This document shows positions 44,316-53,634 of a stretch of 64,000 bases of DNA, piece by piece. Where the stretch lies: assembly GCA_021325025.1 (NCBI GenBank), contig JAJPHZ010000011.1, forward strand, positions 62,001 to 126,000. Direction: 5' to 3'. Each line of letters opens with the position of its first letter. Position 1 is the first letter of the stretch. Position numbers and translations under genes: made by a program. Under the pieces are notes generated by a model. That model was not told the origin of the DNA. It saw only the letters and a program-made list of their open reading frames with translations, and ran no database searches. The DNA is from Pseudomonadota bacterium (GTDB lineage Bacteria > Desulfobacterota > Binatia > Binatales > Binataceae).

Positions 44316-44777
44316 ATGGATTATCGCGCAACCAGTACCGCGTCGGCAACGGCAAGCCGGCGGAGACGAGCGGACAACTCCCGCTTCTCACTCCACGCTT
44401 GCTGCTTTTCGCTGCTGGCGCTGCTGCTGAGCGGGGTCGGCTGCGCGGCGTCGAATCGCTCCGCCGAGCAGGCGCAGATGCAGGCGGCACGCGCCAACGC
44501 CGCCGCCGATCGGGCCGAGGCCTCGGCCAAAGCGGCGGAGAAGGCCGCGCGCGACGCAATGGCCGCCGCCGATCGCGCGGAACGCGTGGTGCGCGAAGAC
44601 ACCAAGGCGATCGACGCCGACATCGCGAGGATCAATTATCTGATCGAGCAGCACGAGCGGCGGATGCGCAAGCGCCGGCGCAAGGCCAAGCGCCATCGTG
44701 CCGCCCCGGCAGGCGCAACAGCCGCTTCGAACCCGCCGCACAGCGCTGGTTCGAACACCGCAGGCGGGAAGCACTGA
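44316..44777 (+). CDS. Alanine-zipper outer-membrane lipoprotein
   Basis: The signal segment ends in lipobox LSGVGC (Cys near residue 43) after a basic N-terminus. The mature part is a regular Ala-rich heptad helix (QMQAARANAAADRAEASAKAAEKAARDAMAAADRAERVV) with the look of Lpp/OprI alanine-zipper lipoproteins. A basic, low-complexity C-terminus (RRMRKRRRKAKRHR) follows. The 153-residue length is larger than classic Lpp because of this tail. It may bind peptidoglycan non-covalently. It is divergent from the SDR. Confidence 0.75.
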   Translation: MDYRATSTASATASRRRRADNSRFSLHACCFSLLALLLSGVGCAASNRSAEQAQMQAARANAAADRAEASAKAAEKAARDAMAAADRAERVVREDTKAIDADIARINYLIEQHERRMRKRRRKAKRHRAAPAGATAASNPPHSAGSNTAGGKH

Positions 44778-44851
44778 AATGCGCGGTTCCTGTTGTGCCG
44801 CACGGGGCGCATGCTATGGTTCGCGCGCCGGAAAATCGGACAAGCACGGTT

Positions 44852-46948
44852 ATGAATTATATCGTTGGAGTTGATATCGGCGGCACCTTCACCGATTGCG
44901 CGGTGTTCGATCCCGCCCGGGGTTCGTTCACCACCGCCAAGGCGCCGACCACGCCGTCCAATCCCGCAGAGGGCTTTTTCAACGCGCTGGAAAACGCGGC
45001 CGCGGGCCTTGACCTGGACTCGCGCGAGTTTCTCGCCCGAACGCGGATTCTGGTCAACGCCACCACCACCGCGACCAACGCGATCGTCACCAAGCGCGGC
45101 GCGCGGCTGGGGCTGCTTACTACCGCCGGCCACGGCCAGTCACTGTTTATCATGAACGGCAGCGGACGCTCCAAGGGACTGGGCGTGGATGAGCTGCTTT
45201 ATATGGCAGGCTCGGAAAAGCCGCGCCCGTTGGTGTCGCGCGAGTATATCGAGGAGATCACCGAACGGGTCGATTGCAAGGGCGAGGTGGTGGTCAGACT
45301 CGATGAAGCGCAGGCGCGCGCGGCGATTGAGCGGTTGGTCGCCAAAGGCATCGAGGCGCTGGCGATTTGCCTGTTGTGGTCCTTCCAAAGGCCCGATCAC
45401 GAACTGACGCTCAAGCGCATCGCCGCCAGCATCGCGCCGCATCTGTTCATCTCCTGTTCGTGCGAAGTGGCGCCGTTTTTGGGCGAGCACGGGCGCACGG
45501 TGGCGACGCTGTTCAACGCCTACGTCGGCCCCCTGATGGGCCGCTATATCGAAGGAATCAACAACCGTGCGCGCCAGGGCGGGCTTAACTCCGAGGTGAT
45601 GTTCGCGCGATGCGTCGGCGGATGCGTGCCGCCCGATGAGGTGGCCGCCGCGCCGCTGTATACGATCGATTCGGGTCCGGTCAGCGGTGTACAGGGCTCC
45701 AGCGTGCTGGGCCCCAAGATGGGCTACGACAACATCATCACCACCGACATGGGCGGTACCACCTTCGACGTCGGCATCGTTTACAAAGGCGTGCCGATGA
45801 CTCGCAACGAGACCATCCTCGATCGCTTCGAGATGCGCCTGCCGATGATCGATGTGGTGTCGATCGGCGCGGGAGGCGGCAGCATCGCCTACATCGATCC
45901 GGCCAGCAATACGATGAAGGTCGGGCCGCGCAGCGCCGGCGCCGAGCCCGGTCCGATGTGCTACGGCAAGGGCGGCGAGGAGCCTACCGTGACCGACGCC
46001 AACGTCGTGTTGGGGATCATCAATCCCGATTATTTTCTGGGCGGCCAGCGCCGTCTGGATGTGTTGGCTGCGCGGCGCGGGATCGAGCGGTTGGCGGGCG
46101 CGCTGGGGCTCAGCCTGGAGAATACCGCAGCGGGGATTTGCCGCATCGTCGACTCGCGGATGGCGGGAGAGATTCGCCGGCTTACGCTGTTTCGCGGCTA
46201 CGACCCGCGCGACTTCGTGGTCTTCGCCTTCGGCGGCGGCGGTCCCACTCATGCCGCGATGTACGCGCGCGAGTTGGGGGTCAAGAAGGTGGCGATACCG
46301 CTGGCCAACGCCGCGGCGGCGTGGTCGGCGCTGGGCACGTTCGTCGGCGGGATGGTGCATCTGTACGAGCGCAATCTGTATCTGCGCGAGCCGCTGGACG
46401 TGGGCGCGCTCAACGCCGCCTATGCCGCGATGGAGCGTCAGGCCATCGAGCGTCTGCGCGGCCAGGGTTTCGACGCGTCCAGCATCGTGCTCGAGCGCAC
46501 CATCGCGATCAAATACTGCGCGCAGGTCTCGCACCTGGAAATCACCGTGCCCAACGGGCATCTGTCGCCAGCCGACGCGCTGCGCCTGATCGACGATTTT
46601 CAAACCGTCTACACGCAGCGCTACGGCGAAGGCGCCGGCTACCGCCAAGCCGGTGTCGAGGTGCTGCGCCTGCGGCTCAAGGCGGTCGGAGTGCTGCCGC
46701 AGGTCGAGCTTTCCCGGCGCGCGGCGCCCAAACGACAGAGTGCGCCGAAGGTCAAAAGCCGCCGCCGGGTGTACTGGTGGGAAATCGAACAATACGCCGA
46801 CACGCCGATCTTCGAGGGCACCCTGATGCGCGCCGGACATCAGATTTCCGGTCCGGCGATTATCGAACTGCCGCATACCACCGTGCCGGTACGCCCTGAG
46901 CAGAGCGCCGAGGTTGATCGTTTCGGCAACCTTTTGATTAATGTGTAA
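44852..46948 (+). CDS. Hydantoinase A/oxoprolinase-type subunit (acetone carboxylase beta-like)
   Basis: The start 44852 (MNYIVGVDIGGTFTDC) is chosen as the conserved HyuA N-terminus; an ATG at 44816 is possible. The 698-residue ATPase-fold protein carries GVDIGGTFTD (phosphate 1), ATTTATNAIVTKRGA, DMGGTTFDVGIV (phosphate 2) and GAGGGSIAYID. Such proteins use ATP to hydrolyse cyclic amides or, in the acetone/acetophenone carboxylase group, to phosphorylate substrates for carboxylation. The neighbour's C-terminal zinc domain favours the carboxylase-like group, but this is not proven. Confidence 0.9.
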   Translation: MNYIVGVDIGGTFTDCAVFDPARGSFTTAKAPTTPSNPAEGFFNALENAAAGLDLDSREFLARTRILVNATTTATNAIVTKRGARLGLLTTAGHGQSLFIMNGSGRSKGLGVDELLYMAGSEKPRPLVSREYIEEITERVDCKGEVVVRLDEAQARAAIERLVAKGIEALAICLLWSFQRPDHELTLKRIAASIAPHLFISCSCEVAPFLGEHGRTVATLFNAYVGPLMGRYIEGINNRARQGGLNSEVMFARCVGGCVPPDEVAAAPLYTIDSGPVSGVQGSSVLGPKMGYDNIITTDMGGTTFDVGIVYKGVPMTRNETILDRFEMRLPMIDVVSIGAGGGSIAYIDPASNTMKVGPRSAGAEPGPMCYGKGGEEPTVTDANVVLGIINPDYFLGGQRRLDVLAARRGIERLAGALGLSLENTAAGICRIVDSRMAGEIRRLTLFRGYDPRDFVVFAFGGGGPTHAAMYARELGVKKVAIPLANAAAAWSALGTFVGGMVHLYERNLYLREPLDVGALNAAYAAMERQAIERLRGQGFDASSIVLERTIAIKYCAQVSHLEITVPNGHLSPADALRLIDDFQTVYTQRYGEGAGYRQAGVEVLRLRLKAVGVLPQVELSRRAAPKRQSAPKVKSRRRVYWWEIEQYADTPIFEGTLMRAGHQISGPAIIELPHTTVPVRPEQSAEVDRFGNLLINV

Positions 46949-46969
46949 ACGGCCGCGGGGGTTAGCCTC

Positions 46970-49303
46970 ATGGAAGAACAAGCGACCCACTCGATCCATC
47001 CCTCGGCGCAGCGCGAGATGCAGGCGCTGGACCCGCGCGTTTGGGACGGGTTTACGCTCAGTTACGCGCCGCGCGAAAAGCTCAACATCAGCCCGAAACT
47101 GCGTCTGCATACCGAAAGCGCGGCGCACATCGATCCCATCGCGTTCGAGGTGATCCGCAACGCGTTGTGGATTTTAAATGAGGAGCATGCCGACACCATC
47201 CGCAAGGTCGGCGCCTCGCCGGTGGCCAGCTTCGCCAACGACCTGAACACGTCGATTCAGACCGAGACGGGCGAGGCGGTGATGTTCGCCCCCTACGTGC
47301 AGTACTTCGCCGGCGTGGCCGACCTCGTCGTGCAATGGACGCTGGAGAACCGCAGCGAAAACCCCGGTATCGAGGAAGGCGACGTCTTCTTCCAGAACGA
47401 CCCGCTGGTCGGCGTCAGCCATCAGATGGACGTGCAGACCTTTGCGCCGGTGTTCATCGACGGCGCGCTGTTCTGCTGGGTGTTCAATTCGGTTCATGTG
47501 CGCGACATCGGCGGCACCGAGCCGAGCAGCTTTTGCGTCGAGGCCAGGGACATCTACGGCGAGGCGACGCCGATTCCGCCGATCAAGATCGCCGAGCGCG
47601 GGCGTTTGCGCGCCGACGTCGAGCAGATGATCCGCCGCCATTCGCGCATCCCGGGCCTGCTTGCACTGGACCTGCGCTCGCAGCTTGCCGGCGTTCACGC
47701 CGCGACCAGCCGCGCCCGTGAGCTGGTTGCCCGCTACGGCGCTGCGACCGTCAAGGGCGCGATGCGCAAGATCATCGACGACGCCTCGGCGGCGGTGTCG
47801 CGCCGCCTGCGCCGCATCCCCGACGGCACCTGGCGCGAGGTTACCTACCTGGGAGCGCTCAGCCGCGGCGATCGGCGCGCCCATCGGGTGGTGATGTCGA
47901 TGACCAAGACCGGCGACCAGTTGGTGTTTTCCAACGAAGGCACCGAGCCCCAGTTCGGTTCGGCCAACTGCAGCTTCGGCGCCTGGCGCGCCGCCATCGC
48001 CAACTCGATGTCGGCGCTGCTGGCGTGGGACCATCGCTACTGTACCGGCGGCGTGCTCAAGCACGCCAGCTTTTGCCCCGTGCCCGGCACGATCAACTGC
48101 ATCGACCGCAGCGGCGCCGTCTCCAACCTGCTCGGCATCATGTCGTCGGTGGCGATGAGCGCGACGGTGCTGTCCAAGATGCTGTCGTGCGACGAAGAAC
48201 TGCGCATCAACCAGATGGCGGTCAAGGCGAGCAGCGCGTGGACCGGCATGTCGGGCATCGACCAGTGGGGCCAGCCCTACGCGACGGTGTCGCTGGACGA
48301 GATCGCCAGCGGCGGCGGCGCATTTTCCTTCAAGGATGGAATCGACCAGGGCGGCACCTACACGATCCCGCGCAGCGAGGCGGGTGATTGCGAAGTGTGG
48401 GAGCAGGCCAGCCCGATCCTGTATCTGTTCAGGCGCTATTCGCTGGGATTCGGCCACGGCCAATACCGCGGCGGACGCGGCATCGTGCTGGGTTGGGTCG
48501 GCCGCGGCACCAACAGCCAATACCTGTCGGCGGCCAGCATTCCGCTGAGCCTGCCCGGCGCCAACGGCCTGTGGGGCGGCCATTGCGGCCAGGCCGGCTT
48601 TTTCATGTCCGCCGTCAATTGCGGGATCGCGCGCAGCCTGGCGCAGGGGCGGCTGCCCGCATCGGTCGAACAACTGCGCGAGATTGTCAGGCTTGAACCG
48701 GTGCCGCCCAAAAGCGTTGGCGTGCCGCTGTTGAGCGACGACGTCTGGGTGATGGACATCGGCTCGGCGGGCGGTTACGGAGATCCCATCAAGCGCGACC
48801 CGCAGGCGGTGCTCGAAGATATCCGCGACGGACTGCGGCTCGAGCAGGCCTGGGCAATCTACGGCGTCGTTCTTGACGGCGACCGCGTCGATACAGCCAA
48901 AACCGTGGAGCGCCGCGAACAGATACGCCGGCAGCGGATCGCGCGCGCGGCGGCGCCGCCGCAGCCAATCCAGGCTCCGGCGCTCAACGGCGGCGAGAAG
49001 CTGCTCTTGCGCATGGGTGCGGAGCTGAAGGTGGTCGAAATCGGCGGGCGCGCCTATATCGCGTGCGCCGACTGCGGCCATTACCTGTGCGAAGCCGCGG
49101 GCAACTACAAGCTCGGATGCGGCCGTATCGACGGCAGTCTCGCCGAACTCGACGACACGCTTTACGGCGATGCCGGCGAGGAACTGGACGACACGATGGT
49201 GTACCGCAGCTACATCTGCCCGGGATGCGGCGTGCTGCTGGAAAACGAATTGGCCAGAAGCGACGAGCCTCCGTTGTGGGACGTGCGTCTGAATCTGGGT
49301 TGA
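46970..49303 (+). CDS. Hydantoinase B subunit fused to an acetone-carboxylase-gamma-like domain
   Basis: This 777-residue protein is HyuB-like for residues ~1-660: IDPIAFEVIRNALWILNEEHADTIRKV, GDVFFQNDPLVGVSHQMDVQTFAP, and a long catalytic region including the Gly-rich YRGGRGIVLGW. A C-terminal ~90-residue segment holds two CxxC pairs (YIACADCGHYLCEAAGNYK … YICPGCGVLLENEL), matching the zinc-binding gamma subunit of acetone-carboxylase-type enzymes. Fusing gamma to HyuB makes a two-gene complex. It follows HyuA by 21 bases. Substrate and carboxylase versus hydrolase activity are unsettled. Confidence 0.88.
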   Translation: MEEQATHSIHPSAQREMQALDPRVWDGFTLSYAPREKLNISPKLRLHTESAAHIDPIAFEVIRNALWILNEEHADTIRKVGASPVASFANDLNTSIQTETGEAVMFAPYVQYFAGVADLVVQWTLENRSENPGIEEGDVFFQNDPLVGVSHQMDVQTFAPVFIDGALFCWVFNSVHVRDIGGTEPSSFCVEARDIYGEATPIPPIKIAERGRLRADVEQMIRRHSRIPGLLALDLRSQLAGVHAATSRARELVARYGAATVKGAMRKIIDDASAAVSRRLRRIPDGTWREVTYLGALSRGDRRAHRVVMSMTKTGDQLVFSNEGTEPQFGSANCSFGAWRAAIANSMSALLAWDHRYCTGGVLKHASFCPVPGTINCIDRSGAVSNLLGIMSSVAMSATVLSKMLSCDEELRINQMAVKASSAWTGMSGIDQWGQPYATVSLDEIASGGGAFSFKDGIDQGGTYTIPRSEAGDCEVWEQASPILYLFRRYSLGFGHGQYRGGRGIVLGWVGRGTNSQYLSAASIPLSLPGANGLWGGHCGQAGFFMSAVNCGIARSLAQGRLPASVEQLREIVRLEPVPPKSVGVPLLSDDVWVMDIGSAGGYGDPIKRDPQAVLEDIRDGLRLEQAWAIYGVVLDGDRVDTAKTVERREQIRRQRIARAAAPPQPIQAPALNGGEKLLLRMGAELKVVEIGGRAYIACADCGHYLCEAAGNYKLGCGRIDGSLAELDDTLYGDAGEELDDTMVYRSYICPGCGVLLENELARSDEPPLWDVRLNLG

Positions 49304-49317
49304 AAAGGGTCACGGCG

Positions 49318-50718
49318 ATGGAAAACGGCAAGCCATTGATGCGCAAGAACTTTGCGGTCTTCGACTGCGACGCCCACATCAACGACCCGGTCGAGATCTG
49401 GGAGAAATACGTCGAACCCAAAGATCGCGAACTGGTCAAACGGGCGTACTGGTGCAAGGGCGCCACCGGATTCATCAACGAGCGTCAGATGGTGATGAGC
49501 GGCAACAGCGAGGGCAGCGGGCCGCAGTTCATCAACCTCAACGCGCTGACGGTGACCGGGCCGGGCGTCAACAAGCGCGTCAAACGCCGCCTGATGCGTA
49601 CGCGTCTTACTCATGAGCAGGTCTCTTACCTCGACCATCGCGGCGCCTACGACCCGCACGCGCGCGTACGCGACCTGGACCTGATGGGAATCGACCAGGT
49701 GCTGGTCATTCCCACCATGCTCATCAATAACCTCTACTTCGTCGAGAATCCCGAGGGCGCGGCGGCCTTTGCCCGCGCCTATAACAACTGGGTTTTCGAC
49801 TGGTGCAAGGCGGCGCCGCAGCGGCTTTTTCCGGCCGCCATCTTCGCCATCCAGAACACTCGCCTGGCAGTGGAGGAAATCTACCGCGTGGCGAAGATGG
49901 GTTTCCGCGTCGTCCTGCTGAGGCCGATCGACGCCGGCGGGCTTTATCCCAACAGGCTGGAACCGGGACCGGAACGCTCAACCTCTCACGGCAAGTTCGG
50001 CCCCAACTATACCGACGCGCTGTTCAGGGCGATCGAGGACACCGGGATGGTGCTTGGAATGCACACCTTCACGCCGCCGCTTGGAGTGGGAATGGAGGTG
50101 AACGACAGGCCGGTCTCGCCCGGCGACATCCTGACCCGGACCGGAGTCGGCACCGGGCGCGTAATCGTCGGTTCGACCTTCAGCTTCATCTTTGAGGCGA
50201 TGACCTGGCTGGCGCAGGTGTTGCTGTCGGGTTTCCTGGATCGGTATCCGCGCTTAAAGATGGCGATCTTCGAATCCAACGCCGCATGGCTGCCCGAACT
50301 GCTCGAGCATTGCGATCTGCTGGTGAAGCTGTACGCGAATGAGCGCAAGACGCCGCTCAGGCGTCTGCCCAGCGAAGCATTCGCCCAGCAGTGCATGATC
50401 TCGTTCGAGTCGGACGAGGATTTGGTGTTTCGCACTTATAAAAAGTTCGAAGACATCGGTGTGTGGGCTTCCGACATGTACCATCCCGACGCCGAGGATG
50501 TGTGGGAAGCGATCCGGCACATGGAACGGGCCAATGTTCCGCACAGCGCGCAGGCCAAGCTGCTGGGCGGCAACGCGCGCCGCTTCTATGGTATCGAGCC
50601 GCAGATATTCGTCACCCAGGAAGCCGCGCCGATCGAGCGTCCCGAATGGTTCCCCAAAGAGGACGAAGATTTCCGCCGCTGGTGGCAGAAAGAAGTCAAC
50701 CAGGAAAATAGATACTGA
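49318..50718 (+). CDS. TIM-barrel amidohydrolase (Amidohydro_2), long form
   Basis: The ATG at 49318 lies 14 bases after hyuB; the frame opens earlier inside that gene. The 466-residue protein begins FAVFDCDAHINDP (DxH) and continues RVRDLDLMGIDQVLVIPTMLI. An internal MHTFTPP gives the strand-5 His position, and ASDMYHPDAEDVWEA takes the place of the DYPHPD acid motif of relatives. The 100 extra residues compared with the 18928 homologue are in the N-terminal half (KGATGFINERQMVMSG). It is probably a hydrolase or decarboxylase acting with the Hyu pair in one operon. Confidence 0.9.
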   Translation: MENGKPLMRKNFAVFDCDAHINDPVEIWEKYVEPKDRELVKRAYWCKGATGFINERQMVMSGNSEGSGPQFINLNALTVTGPGVNKRVKRRLMRTRLTHEQVSYLDHRGAYDPHARVRDLDLMGIDQVLVIPTMLINNLYFVENPEGAAAFARAYNNWVFDWCKAAPQRLFPAAIFAIQNTRLAVEEIYRVAKMGFRVVLLRPIDAGGLYPNRLEPGPERSTSHGKFGPNYTDALFRAIEDTGMVLGMHTFTPPLGVGMEVNDRPVSPGDILTRTGVGTGRVIVGSTFSFIFEAMTWLAQVLLSGFLDRYPRLKMAIFESNAAWLPELLEHCDLLVKLYANERKTPLRRLPSEAFAQQCMISFESDEDLVFRTYKKFEDIGVWASDMYHPDAEDVWEAIRHMERANVPHSAQAKLLGGNARRFYGIEPQIFVTQEAAPIERPEWFPKEDEDFRRWWQKEVNQENRY

Positions 50719-50751
50719 CCTGGTACTGGATTGAATTGAACGAAGGAGAAC

Positions 50752-50845
50752 CTGTCATTCCGAACGAAGTGAGAAATCTCAACGGCGCTCACCGGAACGA
50801 GGCGGTTGGGTTTTGCCGAATGTCTGTGCGGAGCCGGAATGACAG
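50752..50845. repeat. REP-like inverted-repeat element
   Basis: CTGTCATTCCG (50752-50762) is perfectly inverted at CGGAATGACAG (50835-50845), enclosing a 94-base element between two amidohydrolase genes. The left arm continues AACGAAGTGAGAAATCTC, a phrase I know from dispersed non-coding repeats in many environmental genomes. It has no coding content and only one copy lies in this window. Confidence 0.55.
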
Positions 50846-50889
50846 TCCACAGAAGCTGTGATTCAACAGCGCATCGCAGTGAGGGCGCA

Positions 50890-52050
50890 ATGAAAAACGG
50901 CCTGACGGTGATCGATGCCGACAGCCACGTCTTCGAACCCGCCGCCATCTGGGAGGAATACCTCGATCCCGCCTATCGCGTAGCGGTGCGCTCGGCTTTC
51001 TACTACCACGAGGATGAGTTTGCCACGGGCGTGATTCTCAACGGGCGTCAGGCGCCGCTGATGCATACCGGACGCATCAACCGCTCGGCGATCTGGCGTC
51101 CGGGGATGACGCCCGAAGAGATCGGCGCGATGGATCCGAATCGACCCCATCCCATCAATCCCGGCGCCAACAGCGCCGCCGCGCGCCTGGCGGACATGGA
51201 CCGGATGGGCGTGGACAAGGCGATTCTTTTTCCGACCCTGTTCGGCGAATATTTCCCGGCAGTCGAGAATCCCGACCTCGCGCGGGCGCTGGCCCGCGCC
51301 TACAACGATTGGATCCGGGAGTTGTGCAGCCAGGCGCCGAACCGGCTTTTCCCGGCTGCCATACTGCCCCTACAGGACGTTGGCTTTGCAATCCAGGAGC
51401 TGCATAGGGCGGCAGCGCTCGGCTTTCGCGCAGTGTCGATCAGGCCAGTATTCTTCGAAGGCCGCTTCCTCAACCATCCCTATTACGACGTCCTGTGGCA
51501 GGAACTCGAAAAGTCGGGGCTGACGGCGGCGATCCACGCCTCACCCGGGGTCGCCAACGCCGAATGGACCTCGACCGGCTCCTACGTCGAGCGGGTAGCG
51601 GCCAACTTGAGAATCGGTCATCGCGTCGCGGAGTCGATTGCCTACACGATGGACAATGCGATCGCCGGCACCACATTTACCTATTGCGGCCATCCCGAGC
51701 GTTTTCCCAGTCTCAAACTCGCCTATACTCACGGCGGCATCGGATGGGTCAGCCTGATGCTGGAAAAGACGTCCAACTGGGCGATTTTCTACATGTACGA
51801 CAATATCAACCTCGACACGGAACGAACCTTCTACAATCGCAACTATTTGGTAACGCTCAACGCCTGGGAGAGCGCGGCGCTGGCAGCTTACGAATTATAC
51901 AGGCCGATCGGGGCGTGGGGTTCGCGCTATCCGCATCACGACGCTTCCGACGCCGCCGCTGCGCTGGCGCGGTTCAAGGAAGCGGGGCTTCCAGAGGAAG
52001 TAATCGCGAACTACATGGGCGGCAACGCCGCCAAAGTCTATGGTATCTGA
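50890..52050 (+). CDS. TIM-barrel amidohydrolase (Amidohydro_2)
   Basis: The ATG at 50890 follows GAGGGCGCA. The 386-residue protein begins LTVIDADSHVFEPAAIWEEYLDP (DxH metal ligands) and has AARLADMDRMGVDKAILFPTLF, AIHASPGV at the strand-5 His position, and GAWGSRYPHHDASDAA at the C-terminal acid position. It is a paralogue of the genes at 18928 and 49318, all in the ACMSD-like group of metal-dependent hydrolases. A REP-like element separates it from the upstream amidohydrolase. It may serve the same route with a different substrate. Confidence 0.9.
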   Translation: MKNGLTVIDADSHVFEPAAIWEEYLDPAYRVAVRSAFYYHEDEFATGVILNGRQAPLMHTGRINRSAIWRPGMTPEEIGAMDPNRPHPINPGANSAAARLADMDRMGVDKAILFPTLFGEYFPAVENPDLARALARAYNDWIRELCSQAPNRLFPAAILPLQDVGFAIQELHRAAALGFRAVSIRPVFFEGRFLNHPYYDVLWQELEKSGLTAAIHASPGVANAEWTSTGSYVERVAANLRIGHRVAESIAYTMDNAIAGTTFTYCGHPERFPSLKLAYTHGGIGWVSLMLEKTSNWAIFYMYDNINLDTERTFYNRNYLVTLNAWESAALAAYELYRPIGAWGSRYPHHDASDAAAALARFKEAGLPEEVIANYMGGNAAKVYGI

Positions 52051-52080
52051 ACATGGGCGGCCGCTTCACTCGTGGAATAA

Positions 52081-52188
52081 TCAGTTTCCGCGCCGGTAGA
52101 AAACCAGTGCGCTCAACAGCACAAAGACGGCCAGGACCCCGCCCATAACGAGCAGGTCGTTTGTCGTAATCGGCAGGTTATCCAGCAT
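52081..52188 (-). CDS. 35-residue single-pass membrane protein
   Basis: A GGAGG seven bases before the ATG (52186-52188) supports this micro-gene. The product begins MLDNLPITTNDLLVMG, has a single membrane helix (GGVLAVFVLLSALVF) and ends YRRGN with the positive residues on the cytoplasmic side. It lies downstream of two DUF1329 genes on the same strand, after a strong hairpin. It is too short for usual gene calls. It may be a regulator or small subunit for the DUF1329 system; no known family is recognised. Confidence 0.6.
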   Translation of the reverse strand: MLDNLPITTNDLLVMGGVLAVFVLLSALVFYRRGN

Positions 52189-52219
52189 TTTGGATCCTCC
52201 GCAGCAGACCGATTGACTC

Positions 52220-52266
52220 CGGATGACAGCGGCGGACGCAGTGTCTTAGTCCGCCGCTGTCATCCG
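52220..52266 (-). terminator. Hairpin after DUF1329 copy 2
   Basis: GGATGACAGCGGCGGAC (52221-52237) and GTCCGCCGCTGTCATCC (52249-52265) are perfect inverted repeats, plus one more pair outside, around an 11-base loop. It starts 12 bases after the DUF1329 stop. There is no U-tract, so it may be a terminator, attenuator or mRNA stabiliser between DUF1329 and the micro-gene. Confidence 0.6.
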
Positions 52267-52278
52267 ATTGATCCTGGC

Positions 52279-53634
52279 TCACTTCATGATGCGCGAGAGG
52301 CTGCCGGGCGTCGTAACGTCTGCGACGTCACGATATAGTGGCGGGACCGGTCCTGCAGCGGTGCCTGCGCCGTCCTCGTCAACTGTGGTTGGAGATTCCA
52401 CCGTCGCCGTAATGTGCGAATTCTGAAAGTCAACACCGCTGACGGTGGCGATGCTGGCGATTTCGATCATGGTGTGCTGACCTCTGAAGTTGATGGGTGT
52501 AAAGGTTTCCCACACCACTTTCCAGAACTTGCCGGTCCGATCGTAGGATTCGAGCGGGGAGGAAGCCAGCCACTCGGCATCCTGATAAAAAACCCTTTGC
52601 GAGTAGCAGTAGGCGCCGTGATTGTTCAGCCATTCCAGGTTGAGCAGATAAAAATCGCGCAGCTCCCAGCGGGTGTAGTCGGCTTTGGGCCACACGGGAA
52701 AGCCCGTCGGCGGCTGCATGTAGGAGTCCCGGTTGAACGCCTTGGAGTAATCGATGACCGGCTCGAGCAGCTTCTTTTTGCCCAGCAGGCTTATCTTGAA
52801 ATTCGGCGGCAGCCAGGCATTGTCGTCTTCAACGAAATCGGTGCCGAGAATCGGTGCGCAGCGTGCGGCACTGGACAGGCGCAGGGAGCGGCGCAGCGAG
52901 GGAAGAAATACATAGATTTCCTCGATTCGCGTCGGGTCGTCAGGCCGCAGCGTCAACTCCGTCGTGTATTTGGACTGCTCCGGAAGCACCACGGTAAACC
53001 TACTGGCGTAGTAAGTGCCGGCCGCAAAGGGCAGGTTGATGGGTCCGCCCGGCGGGTCGCTCAAATGCATCAACCGGAAGAACGTGTCATCGCTTTCAAG
53101 GTTGCTCACGTTACCGTAGTTATCGACCAGCCAGTTGAAGGCGCGGAAGTTCATTATCTTGGGCCGAAAATTCGCCCAGGTGTCGTAGGCCAACTTCGCT
53201 GCCTTGTTGGGTTCCGTCGGATTCGGAAACGGTATACCCGCCACATAACCCTTCCAACCAAAACCGCCGTCAGGCAACGGCACGAGCTGGGCCTGGCCGC
53301 CATATTTTTCCGTATCCTCAACAAATTGCCGGTCCAGCGGATAGTGGTGAGTCGGACCAACAATAATTGTGTACTCGGGCTCGGAGCCGACATGCCATTT
53401 GTACTTTCCGGAAAACGCCGCCTGCACCCATATTGGCATGAATTTCTTGTACTGCTGCCAGTTCTGCAGCGTAATTTTCGTTCCCGGCGCAATGGTCTCC
53501 GGAGAATCTGCGTCAGCCAGCGCACCGTAGATCGCAGGATCGTAGGTAATCTGCGCCCGGGCAGGGCCGGACAAACATACGAGCATCACGATGATGGTGA
53601 GGAAGATTCCCCAGAGGAGTCTGAGGGTGTTCAT
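52279..53634 (-). CDS. DUF1329-family exported protein, copy 2
   Basis: AAGGAG before ATG 53634 selects this start (MNTLRLLWGIFLTIIVMLV). The 451-residue precursor has a signal peptide ending ARA-QI (~27). DUF1329 landmarks are WQQYKKFMPIWVQAAFSGKYKWH, QFVEDTEKYGGQAQLVPLPDGG, EEIYVFLPSLRRSLRLSSAARCAPILGTDF and the final SLSRIMK. It shares most of its sequence with copy 3 (tandem duplication) and less with copy 1. A role in envelope transport of hydrophobic substrates is the family-based guess. Confidence 0.9.
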   Translation of the reverse strand: MNTLRLLWGIFLTIIVMLVCLSGPARAQITYDPAIYGALADADSPETIAPGTKITLQNWQQYKKFMPIWVQAAFSGKYKWHVGSEPEYTIIVGPTHHYPLDRQFVEDTEKYGGQAQLVPLPDGGFGWKGYVAGIPFPNPTEPNKAAKLAYDTWANFRPKIMNFRAFNWLVDNYGNVSNLESDDTFFRLMHLSDPPGGPINLPFAAGTYYASRFTVVLPEQSKYTTELTLRPDDPTRIEEIYVFLPSLRRSLRLSSAARCAPILGTDFVEDDNAWLPPNFKISLLGKKKLLEPVIDYSKAFNRDSYMQPPTGFPVWPKADYTRWELRDFYLLNLEWLNNHGAYCYSQRVFYQDAEWLASSPLESYDRTGKFWKVVWETFTPINFRGQHTMIEIASIATVSGVDFQNSHITATVESPTTVDEDGAGTAAGPVPPLYRDVADVTTPGSLSRIMK

